A program made the position numbers and the translations under genes. The notes below the pieces were generated by a model. That model searched no databases and had not been told where the DNA came from. It saw nothing but the letters and a program-made list of their open reading frames with translations. A DNA stretch of 64,000 bases, from NCBI RefSeq assembly GCF_000378385.1, contig NZ_KB899663.1, positions 351,417-415,416 on the forward strand. The letters run 5' to 3'. Shown piece by piece: positions 16,056-24,700 of this stretch (position 1 is its first letter; each line of letters starts with the position of its first letter). This stretch comes from Paenibacillus daejeonensis DSM 15491 (GTDB taxonomy: Bacteria > Bacillota > Bacilli > Paenibacillales > Paenibacillaceae).

Positions 16056-17165
16056 ATTGTACAAAAACTAGGTCGAATTGACTTCATGCTATTAGCAGTG
16101 TTATGCGCTCTCATTGCATTCGGAACAGGTGCGGTGTATCTGGCTACCACGGAATCGAACTTGGAGGGCCTTCACTATAGCAATCTGAAAATGTTTGCTG
16201 CGTTTTGCTTCCCAATGCTGCTGCTTGCTCTGATGGATTATCGCTTTCTTACAGGCAAATTGGCTTATATCGCCTACGGACTTGGCCTGGTGTCCCTCAT
16301 CGTGGTCAAGCTGCAAGGCGTTGTCATCAACGGGGCTTCCCGGTGGCTAGTGATTGGCGGGGCCCAGTTCCAGCCGTCCGAGCTGGTGAAGCTGTCCACG
16401 ATTATGATGGCTGCCCATCTCCTGGCACGAAGAGGCGGGGAAAAGCTTCGGATATTCAAGGACGTGCTGCCGTTAAGTCTGGTTTTTCTGGTGCCGACTT
16501 ATCTGGTTTATGATCAGCCGGATCTGGGGACAGCGCTGGTATTTATCGGGATCTTCATCGGCATGCTGTGGATGGGGAATATTCGTACCCTCTATGTTCT
16601 TGCCGGAGCAGCGATTACGACGGCAGTCGTCTGGCTGGGGTACTGGATGATCCAGACCGAGAATGCCTTGTTGAATCTGGTTATCAAGAAGCATCAGATG
16701 GACCGGATTCAGACCTTTCTGGACCCGACTAGCGGCGGCGATTGGCATGTGGCCAATGCGATGCGGGCGATCGCTGTCGGAGGCAGTTTCGGGGATGAAG
16801 GGTATTACCTCAGGAATGGATTTATCCCATATGCCTATTCGGATTCCATTTACGTGGCGATTGCTGAGAATTATGGGTTCATGGCCTCGGCCGTGCTGCT
16901 GCTGCTCTTTTATCTGATGGTGTACCGGATGGTCATCACGGTGCACGAAAGCCGGGATTTGGCAGGCTCCTATCTGGTGGTGGGCATCATCTGCATGCTG
17001 GTGTTCCAGGTGTTCGTCAATATTGGTATGCACATCGGCCTGTTGCCGCTGACCGGACTGTCCTTGCCGTTTATCAGTTATGGCGGCAGCTCATTATTTA
17101 CGAATATGATTGCCGTTGGCATTGCGCTGAGCGTTGGGATTCATCGGGCAAAAGCTAGACCTTGA
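16056..17165 (+). CDS. rodA: RodA/FtsW/SpoVE-type peptidoglycan polymerase
   Basis: A SEDS-family membrane protein of about 369 residues with about ten helices. Family landmarks are NGASRWLVIGGAQFQPSELVKLS, YDQPDLGTALVF (with the catalytic Asp) and the C-terminal LPLTGLSLPFISYGGSS. It polymerises lipid II into glycan strands at the membrane, usually together with a class B PBP. The only in-frame ATG (16086) would cut off the usual N-terminus. The codons before it read VQKLGRIDF, matching the start of RodA homologues, and a strong AAGGAGG lies at 16041, so translation probably starts at ATT 16056 or CTG 16053. It is monocistronic with its own terminator. Confidence 0.85.
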   Translation: MVQKLGRIDFMLLAVLCALIAFGTGAVYLATTESNLEGLHYSNLKMFAAFCFPMLLLALMDYRFLTGKLAYIAYGLGLVSLIVVKLQGVVINGASRWLVIGGAQFQPSELVKLSTIMMAAHLLARRGGEKLRIFKDVLPLSLVFLVPTYLVYDQPDLGTALVFIGIFIGMLWMGNIRTLYVLAGAAITTAVVWLGYWMIQTENALLNLVIKKHQMDRIQTFLDPTSGGDWHVANAMRAIAVGGSFGDEGYYLRNGFIPYAYSDSIYVAIAENYGFMASAVLLLLFYLMVYRMVITVHESRDLAGSYLVVGIICMLVFQVFVNIGMHIGLLPLTGLSLPFISYGGSSLFTNMIAVGIALSVGIHRAKARP

Positions 17166-17193
17166 GGTTCACTACCTCGAGGTCTTTTTTTTT
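17157..17193 (+). terminator. Terminator of rodA
   Basis: The hairpin AGACCTTGAGGT/ACCTCGAGGTCT is followed by nine T; the stop codon of rodA lies within the stem. Confidence 0.88.
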
Positions 17194-17199
17194 ATATTA

Positions 17200-17224
17200 A
17201 GCTTCGAAGAAAAGGCTCCACCTT
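17200..17224 (+). repeat. 25-bp repeat downstream of rodA
   Basis: It begins AGCTTCGAAGAAAAG and ends GCTCCACCTT, the partner of 15926-15950 (22 of 25 bases match). It runs almost to the stop codon of the next gene. Confidence 0.5.
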
Positions 17225-17226
17225 CG

Positions 17227-18276
17227 CTACAGCCGATTCACCGTTGCGCCAGCGTGGAGGTCGCCCTGGAGGAGAATGGACTCGAAGGGCGCGGCGGGAT
17301 TGGCGATCCGCCACAGCATCCGCTCGACGGCACGGTACCCGGTGGCTTGAACGGGCAGCAGGGGGCGGGCCAGATCGGGCATCAGACCGTGTAGTGCAGG
17401 CTCAGGCTCCAGCGCAACTAATGAATAGTCGTCCGGAATCCGCTGTCCTGTAGCCCCGCATGCTGTATATAACCGGACGACCGCATGCTGGGTGGCGCAG
17501 ACGAAGGCTGTAGGACGCATGCGTTCCACCTTCTCTAACCAACGCCGCTGCCAGTCTTCGGCTTCGCCGTCCAGCTCCAGCATGCAGTGCTCCGGTTCAG
17601 CCTGCAGTCCCGCCGCTTCCAGGGCAGTGAGATAGGAGTGCCAGCGCACAGTGAAGCCCCGCACCGTATCGGTGGGCCCAATATACATGATGCGCTGGTG
17701 GCCAGACTGAACGAGCAGCCGGATGCACTGCTGCATGCTATCTGCAATATTCCAGATGACGCTGTCGAGATTGGCGCCGACTGGCGGGAAATTCAGCATC
17801 ACTGCCGGGACGGGCAATTCAATCAGCCTCCGCTCCACTGCCTCTTTCAGATTAGGGCTCAGGAAAAGGCCGTCGGCATACACCAATTCATGCTTGGCCG
17901 CCCATGGCTCCCAGCCTGCTGCTCCGTCCAGCTCCTCCGGAACGAATAAGAGCTCAACCTTGTGCCCTGCATCCGTCAGACGGTGCTGTACACTCTCTAG
18001 CAGTGCCTGGTGCAGGGCGGAGTTCAAACCGATCTGGGATGGCAGCAGAAACAAAAAGCGGCGGGAACGGTTGGCATAGAGCGGCGTCCGTTCGAATAAC
18101 ATGCTGTTCTCCTGCTCCTTGGTACGATAGCCGCGGCGCATCGCCAGCTCTTGCACCCTATGACGGGTATCCTCAGACATCCCTGGCAGCCCCCGCAGTG
18201 CCTTGGAGACGGTATGCGCTGATAACCCAAGCTCGGCGGCCAGGTGGTGCAGCGTCACTTTTTTGGGCATTGGCAT
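17227..18276 (-). CDS. LacI-family transcriptional regulator
   Basis: A repressor of about 349 residues. Two ATGs (18282 and 18276) follow AAGGAG; the second has the better spacing (9 bases). The HTH reads TLHHLAAELGLSAHTVSKALRG, followed by a hinge region with MRRGY and a sugar-sensing domain in which NLDSVIWNIADSM and GHQRIMYIG are typical. It is divergent from an FAD oxidoreductase gene and 101 bp away, so it probably controls that gene and itself. Between them lie two direct copies of AACGAAAC (18297 and 18308), which could be half-sites. The effector is unknown. Confidence 0.85.
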   Translation of the reverse strand: MPMPKKVTLHHLAAELGLSAHTVSKALRGLPGMSEDTRHRVQELAMRRGYRTKEQENSMLFERTPLYANRSRRFLFLLPSQIGLNSALHQALLESVQHRLTDAGHKVELLFVPEELDGAAGWEPWAAKHELVYADGLFLSPNLKEAVERRLIELPVPAVMLNFPPVGANLDSVIWNIADSMQQCIRLLVQSGHQRIMYIGPTDTVRGFTVRWHSYLTALEAAGLQAEPEHCMLELDGEAEDWQRRWLEKVERMRPTAFVCATQHAVVRLYTACGATGQRIPDDYSLVALEPEPALHGLMPDLARPLLPVQATGYRAVERMLWRIANPAAPFESILLQGDLHAGATVNRL

Positions 18277-18377
18277 CGACATTCTCTCCTTCCAAAACGA
18301 AACAAAAACGAAACTAAACCCAAGCTTCGCTACATTATATACTAAGGAAAATGAGACGTAAATGGAGGCGAAGGAAG

Positions 18378-19745
18378 ATGAAGACGATCACGATGCCGGC
18401 GCGTGAGGTGCCGGTCCGCCATGAAGTGGAAGTACTCGTTGTAGGCGGGGGGCCAACTGGGATTGCTGCCGCTGTGGCGGCTGCCCGTAATGGGGCGAGG
18501 ACGCTTATCGTGGAGCAACGGGGGTTTCTTGGGGGGATGGGAACCGTGTCGCTTGTACCGGCTTTTTGCCCCTACACCGATCTGGAGAAGCCGGTCATTC
18601 GCGGCATTGGCTTGGAGCTGCTGGAGAAGATGAAGCAACGTGGCAGCGAGGCCTACCGGGCCCGATATGAGAAGCAGTTGGACTGGGTGCCGATTGATGC
18701 GGAAGCGCTAAAGCTGGTCTATGATGATGCGTTGCAGGAGAGCGGAGCGCAGGTGCTCTATCATACGTTTGTCAGCGAGGTAGCGATGGACGAGGCGGGC
18801 AAGCGCGTCAAGGGCGTCTTCGTGAGCAACAAGTCGGGCACCTCGTTTATCGCCTGTGACTACGTCATTGATGCGACAGGTGACGGAGATATTGCGGTGC
18901 GCGCAGGGGCCCGCTACCAGCAGGGCGGCGAACATGGCGAGCTGCAGCCGGGAACCATGTGTTATTTGCTGACCAACGTGGACCGGGGGCGCTTCAAGGC
19001 TTATCTGGAAGCCAGCGGCGACACGCATCAGATTCCACAGGCGGTCCAGAAGGCGCAGCAGGCCGGGGATTTGCCGGAAGGACGCAAGGAAGTATCCGGT
19101 TTTGCCTGGGTAGCCGATTATCTGGTAGGCGTCAACTTCGGCCATGTCTTCGGCATCGACGGCACCAAGGCGGAGGATCTGACACGCGGGGCCATCGACG
19201 GCCGGCGTGGCGTGCAGGTGCAGGTAGCCTTCCTCCGCAAGTATGTTCCCGGGTTTGAAGAGGCCCATGTGGTCACGACGGGAGAGCAGATCGGGATTCG
19301 TGAGACCCGTCGGATCGAGGGAGATTATACGCTGGTACAGGATGATTTTCTATCCATGCGCAGCTTCGCGGATGACATTGCCCGCAACAGCTACTTCATC
19401 GATATTCACATGGCCACCTCCAAAGACGAGGTAACGATCCGCCACCTGCCGCGCGGGGAATCGCATGGCGTACCTTATCGCTGTCTGCTGCCGATCGGGC
19501 TCGATAATGTCTGGGTAGCAGGGCGTGCCGCTTCCTCCGATCGTGTGGTCCAGGGCTCGCTGCGCGTCATGCCCAACTGCTTTGCCATGGGGCAAGCCGC
19601 AGGCACCGCCGCCTACCTGGCCAGCCGCAGCCGCCAGGGAATCAGCACCCGCGAGGTGCCGATTCGGGAGCTGCAGTCGCTGCTGGTGCAGCAAGATGCC
19701 TGGCTCGGGGAAGCTGTGCACAACGAGCTTCAAGCCGGGGTGTGA
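18378..19745 (+). CDS. FAD-dependent oxidoreductase (FAD_oxidored family)
   Basis: A 455-residue flavoprotein. The ATG at 18378 is preceded by GGAGGCGAAGG, which makes the longer frame from 18351 unlikely. The N-terminal Rossmann motif is VLVVGGGPTGIAAAVAAARNG followed by Glu in LIVEQRG and GGMGT. The middle has VIDATGDGDIAVRAGA and the C-terminal FAD site is GLDNVWVAGRAASSD with MPNCFAMGQAAGTAAYL. This pattern is that of the family often found beside GH genes and LacI/AraC regulators in Bacteroidetes and Paenibacillus, generally of unknown substrate. The divergent LacI gene suggests carbohydrate-linked induction. Confidence 0.85.
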   Translation: MKTITMPAREVPVRHEVEVLVVGGGPTGIAAAVAAARNGARTLIVEQRGFLGGMGTVSLVPAFCPYTDLEKPVIRGIGLELLEKMKQRGSEAYRARYEKQLDWVPIDAEALKLVYDDALQESGAQVLYHTFVSEVAMDEAGKRVKGVFVSNKSGTSFIACDYVIDATGDGDIAVRAGARYQQGGEHGELQPGTMCYLLTNVDRGRFKAYLEASGDTHQIPQAVQKAQQAGDLPEGRKEVSGFAWVADYLVGVNFGHVFGIDGTKAEDLTRGAIDGRRGVQVQVAFLRKYVPGFEEAHVVTTGEQIGIRETRRIEGDYTLVQDDFLSMRSFADDIARNSYFIDIHMATSKDEVTIRHLPRGESHGVPYRCLLPIGLDNVWVAGRAASSDRVVQGSLRVMPNCFAMGQAAGTAAYLASRSRQGISTREVPIRELQSLLVQQDAWLGEAVHNELQAGV

Positions 19746-19810
19746 GGGTATTAGGCTGGTAGCAGTAAGGCGTGTGTGGCCAGTAAGTTACAATTTGTTC
19801 TAAAAGTGCG

Positions 19811-19979
19811 TGTTCAAAAAGGTCACAATTCAGCACCGAGAAGGTTGCGAGAACCTGCAGAAGGAGGAGCGGAGTGTAGGCAAACCTACATGAGCACCGG
19901 ACTTCAAGGGTGAACGCAAGATTCGATGTCGATTAAGCTTCCTGATTTTCTTCGTGATCAATTGGGGGCTTTTTGAACA
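19811..19979. mobile_element. MITE-like element with 11-bp terminal inverted repeats
   Basis: TGTTCAAAAAG at 19811-19821 and its exact complement CTTTTTGAACA at 19969-19979 bound a 169-bp non-coding segment. Inside are CAGCACCGAGAAGGTTG, a small palindrome GTAGGCAAACCTAC, ATGAGCACCGGA and ATTCGATGTCGATTA. Parts of this internal order recur at 55500-55665 on the other strand. No transposase gene is in it. It lies in a convergent gene gap. Confidence 0.6.
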
Positions 19980-19991
19980 ACCTCTAAAAGA

Positions 19992-20033
19992 AGGGCCTCT
20001 ATCTTCACTTTGGTGTAAAGATAGAGGCCCTTT
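19992..20033. terminator. Hairpin terminator between convergent genes
   Basis: The arms AGGGCCTCTATCTT and AAGATAGAGGCCCT give a long stem with a short loop. T-rich sequence follows on both transcripts (TTT on plus, CTTCTTTT on minus), so it can serve the FAD gene and the HAD gene. Confidence 0.75.
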
Positions 20034-20077
20034 GGCGTGGAAGGGACGGTTGTGTTGCCCTTCCGAACGTGCAAACG

Positions 20078-20875
20078 CTACTTACCAGTGAGACTTCCAT
20101 TCAAAATCTGCTCGACGACAGCTGCGACACTCGGCGTAGTGTAAGCGGCTTGGGCCTGCACATCTGGATGGCTGCCTTCAACAGCATAGCTGTTAGGCGT
20201 AATTTCGAACAAAGGGAGATCATTGAACGAGTCGCCAATGCAGACCACTTCGCCGACGGTGAGGCCCAGTTCAGCCAGCAAGGCATGGGCGCCAATTCCT
20301 TTGGAGATGCCGCTAGGCATAATGTCCAGACAATCAATGTCCGCAATATAGGCATCGATGGCGTCGCCAAACTTTTCTTTGACCAAGGGCAGATACTCCC
20401 GAAGCGCCTCCACATCGCCGAAGAACGACATTTTGCTGCTCAGAATCTCGGTTCCCAGCTTGTCCTCCAGATCAGGTACAATCTTCAGCGAAGCTTTCAG
20501 CCGGGGCTCCAGCTTGCGGGCGTGCTCGGTATCTTGCTCAATGACATAATATTCGGGTGCGCATAGCAGCATCTGGTACGGCGTGTTGCGTCCATGACGG
20601 ATAATCTCCAACTGCAGCTCCCGGGGAAAATAGTCAGCTTTAATCCGTGTCCCATCTGCCAGATGCGCATAAGCCCCATTTTGGGATACCGCATGTACTT
20701 GCATGCCAATGGAGTTGGCCACCTCCTGAATCTCCGGGTACATCCGTCCAGAGGCAAAGGCCACCGCTACCCCATGCTCCTGTGCGCGGCGCAACGCTTG
20801 GATATCTGTATCATGTATTGTGGCATGATCGTGGAGCAGCGTACCGTCCAGATCACTAATGATGAGCTTTATCAT
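20078..20875 (-). CDS. Cof-type HAD-superfamily hydrolase
   Basis: A 265-residue phosphatase with the HAD motifs in order: I, DLDGTLL (nucleophile Asp near residue 8); II, the serine in AFASGR; and III, CIGDSFNDLPLF preceded by the lysine in GISKGIGA. The cap is type IIB, inserted between motifs II and III, as in YkrA/YcsE-like Cof proteins that dephosphorylate sugar phosphates, FMN or related small molecules. It is monocistronic. The substrate cannot be named from sequence. Confidence 0.9.
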   Translation of the reverse strand: MIKLIISDLDGTLLHDHATIHDTDIQALRRAQEHGVAVAFASGRMYPEIQEVANSIGMQVHAVSQNGAYAHLADGTRIKADYFPRELQLEIIRHGRNTPYQMLLCAPEYYVIEQDTEHARKLEPRLKASLKIVPDLEDKLGTEILSSKMSFFGDVEALREYLPLVKEKFGDAIDAYIADIDCLDIMPSGISKGIGAHALLAELGLTVGEVVCIGDSFNDLPLFEITPNSYAVEGSHPDVQAQAAYTTPSVAAVVEQILNGSLTGK

Positions 20876-21020
20876 GCGTCATGCTCCTTTGCTTCGTGTT
20901 GTATAGTGGTCGTATCCATACTAATGCTTATGGACGCCAGGTTCAAGGTCAGATTCTGGAGGATAACGGGTATATAATGTAAAGCGTACATAACAAGTAG
21001 TTATTTCAAGGAGGATATGA

Positions 21021-21590
21021 ATGTCAGGAATCGGAGCTTATTCCGCGTGGTTGTACCGTCGGATGAACGGTTGGGCAGTGGTAGCGGGGATTATTGTGTT
21101 TGCACTTTTCATTGGCTGGGTCTTGCCTAGTGAGGCTGAACGGTCAAGTGCGGCAACTGGGGGCGGTGAATCCCCGGATTCTTCGTTCTATTATAGCGCT
21201 GGGGATTTGTACGAAATGGCAGAATCCTACGGGGAAGAAGGGCGTGCCTATTATATCCGGGCGCGGTTTACCTTTGACCTTATCTGGCCGTTGGCGTATG
21301 GCTTGTTTCTGACCGCTGCGCTGACACAACTGTACCGGTTCTTGAGGCCGGAGAGCAAAGGACGCCTGATCAATCTACTGCCGACTGCGGCAGTGGGATT
21401 TGATTATGCTGAGAATGTAGCGGCCTCTTGGGTCATGTATCGTTATCCCGACAGGACGTCGATTGTCGCTGATCTGTCCACCGTATTTACGATGCTGAAG
21501 TGGAGCTTACTCTATGCCAGTTTTGCGCTGCTTGTGCTTGGAATCTTGCTGCTGGGGTGGCGGTCGTTGAGACGTTGGCGGGCATCTTAG
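21021..21590 (+). CDS. Four-helix membrane protein of unknown function
   Basis: A 189-residue protein preceded by AAGGAGGATATGA. The first helix (VVAGIIVFALFIGWVLP) is followed by an outer loop with DSSFYYSAGDLYEMAESYGEEGRAYYI, then helices at about 90-105, 125-140 and 155-175 and a basic tail (WRSLRRWRAS). The pattern DLYEMA...YG-x-x-GR-x-YY followed by FDLIWPLAYGLFL recurs in small uncharacterised membrane proteins of Firmicutes and Actinobacteria; I do not recognise a function. Confidence 0.75.
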   Translation: MSGIGAYSAWLYRRMNGWAVVAGIIVFALFIGWVLPSEAERSSAATGGGESPDSSFYYSAGDLYEMAESYGEEGRAYYIRARFTFDLIWPLAYGLFLTAALTQLYRFLRPESKGRLINLLPTAAVGFDYAENVAASWVMYRYPDRTSIVADLSTVFTMLKWSLLYASFALLVLGILLLGWRSLRRWRAS

Positions 21591-21715
21591 GTCCTGGGAC
21601 CAAAGATCGATTTCTGTCGTAATTTGTCCAGAATTTGTTCAGAACGACCTGATATGCTTGGGACAGAGGGCGTATTCTGCCCAAAATACTACGTTTATCA
21701 GAACAGGAGACTGCA

Positions 21716-24700
21716 ATGAACGGACAATTCAAGAAAACGATGAAGGTTCAAGCACGCAAGGGACTGTTACTTATGCTCTGTTTTCTCTTGCTGCCCGTCG
21801 TATCACTTGTCGCACCTGGTGGAGTAGCGCAGGCGGAGCCTGATCTCATTCCTCCTTCAGCTGTAACCACTGTTTTTACGGGGGATCATTATGGTTTCGA
21901 TATACACGATGGGTATCTGTATATGGCTAGTCGGGATACGGGGAAGATTACCCGGATCAAAATTGATGCAGAAGGCAATGTAGAGGCTGGTGCCCAACTA
22001 GAAGATTTCATTACGGATTTAAGCTATGCAATGTCAGTAGCTTTTGATAGTGAGGGCAATCTGTATTATACAAAGGATGCTTCCGGTATAAACAAGGTTA
22101 GTGCAGACAAACTGCCAACAAATGGTCAGTCGATCAGTGCGTCAACCCCTAATTTTAGTCAAAGAGTTGCTGTACATGGTGGATACAATCATAATATGGC
22201 GTTTGATTCACAAGACAACTTATACTTTACGAACATGGCTTTTGAACCGAGAAGGATGGGCGTTTATCGAGTCAAAAAACAAAATTTGGGTACCAATTTG
22301 CCGGCTGAACAAGTTTTTGAATATGTAGATTCAATTGAAATTCAACAACTTACGTTCGATGTAGAAGATAATCTTTATTTCGCGATTGGTAGAAAAATAT
22401 ACACTGTTAATAATGAAGTAGTCTCGGGCACCTCTATCTCAACAAATGAAGTGCAAGAGTTCCAAGAGCTTCAGACGGGACAAATAGCATATGGATTACG
22501 AGTATTCCAAAACAAGTTCTATTATTCTGATATGAGTACAGTCAAACGAATTGAAGCAGTCGATCTGACACCAGTCCAACCCGAACCTGAAAAATGGGTG
22601 ACAGTGAATACTGGATCGACGGACACACTCTCCAAAATCATCTATGCAAACGGAAGATACATGGCCGTTGGTGATAATGGAGTCATTGCTTATTCTGTAG
22701 ATGGTGACCAATGGTCGAGTGTGAAACCATATACTATCGATTCTCTAATGGCGTTAATGTACCAAAATGGTCATTATTTTGCTGCAGGTAGTGACGGTAT
22801 CGTTCTAAGAAGTGCAGCGAATCTGACTTCCTGGGAACGGATGCAAGTGAACATTACCGAGCCTCAGCCGAAGGTCGATCCTCCCTATGATTATTATGAT
22901 TTCGTTCCTTCCGGTGAATCCGGATTCCTCCTCGTCGGATCTCAAGATGCAATGGTGGTATACGACGAATATGAAGATGAGATCGGACACGAAATTGAAT
23001 GGATGGACTTTTCGCCAGACAACGGCACGGCTGTTATTCGCAAAGTAGACAATACCAGTTCCGTGCAAGTGGCCGTTGGTCAAAACATGCTGCTCCGGTT
23101 CATGGAATCCCCTGACGACAATCGTGAGGGGGAGGCTGAGCCAACAGAGGCGGTATGGACAACGTGGACATTTACTGGAGAAGATCCTGATCTCCATTTA
23201 AATGGCGTTGCCTCGTTCAGTAAAGAAATCAGCGAAACGCTGAAAGAAGAAAGATATGTCGTTGTTGGAGATGACGGTCTTATCTTCACCTCTACAACCG
23301 GCAAGACGTGGACTAAAGTTATCTCTCCAACAGAGGAATCGCTGTTTAGTGTACGCTGGATCGATGGTCGGTTCTATGCTGTAGGCGGTGGAGGCACGTT
23401 GATCTCTTCCGAAGACGGAGAAGAATGGAAAACACATCTTCTTGCAGGCGAGCCTGAATTCGATTTCTATGACATCGCCAAAGGTCCGGCAGGTCTGATA
23501 ATCGTTGGCGCTAATGGACAAGCGGTTCGTCAAGAAATTGTGCGTGTGGCAGGTGTTGTATTAAGCGGCGAAGACCTTATTCTGGAAGGCAACGAAGACA
23601 TCCATACATTGACGCTGATTGAAGGCCGACCGGCTGTCACGTTGGAAGCTATTGTTCATCCTGAAGATGCAGTTAACAAGGATGTTGTCTGGAGCCTTAC
23701 CGGGCAATCGGAAGAGGGAGTAGCTACGTTAGAGGACGGTGTAGTCACGCCTTTGAAAGAAGGTACAGCCCTGATTACGGTCACGACTGTAGACGGTGGC
23801 TTTACGTCCAGTGCGAAGCTGGTAGTGAAGTCGAGCTTGATTCCAGTAACAGGTGTCACGCTTGTTGAACTGGAAGAAGAACAATATACCCTGACCGAAG
23901 GGGGCTTTGTGTCCCTCGTAGCCAACGTTCTACCTTCGGATGCTACTGATCCAGAAGTGGAATGGTCCAGCAGCAATGAAAATGTGGTTAAAGTCAGTGA
24001 TAACGGAACTGTAACAGCAATTGGACTGGGACAGGCGACAATTACGGTTAAAACGCTGGACGGTGGATTTGAAGCGTCGGCTGACTTCACAGTTGTTCGT
24101 CCGGCTACGGGCGTGACTGTATCACCAGAGATGGAAACCTTGGCTGTTGGCGGACCGAGCGTAACTTTGACTGCTACAGTCACCCCTACTGGTTCGACTA
24201 ACGGTGCAGTGACCTGGACCAGTAACGATAGCACAATAGCTACTGTGAACAGCGCTGGTGTTGTGACTCCAGTCAGTCAGGGCACCGCGACAATTACAGC
24301 TACTACGCAAGGCGGGCTTACAGCTACGGCACAGATCACAGTTGTTCAACTGGTGAGCGGTATTGTCGTGAATCCGTCGACATTAAGTCTTGATGAACAG
24401 GCAAGCGACTTGCTAACTGCGACCGTTGCGCCAGTTAATGCAACCAATCCAGCGGTAACTTGGACGACTAGTGATCCTGAAGTAGCCACAGTAGATTCGA
24501 ACGGCTTGGTTACTGCGGTGAACAAAGGTACGGCTACAATTACCGCGACATCAGCAGATGGTGTTCATAAAAACAGCTCGACTGTAACAGTTATCCGTCG
24601 TGCAGCGAGCGTAAGTATCAACCCATCATCGCTGAATTTACATGAAAATGGGGCCACTGCGGTTCTAACCGCAACGGTAGCTCCTGTAGGTACTAATAAT

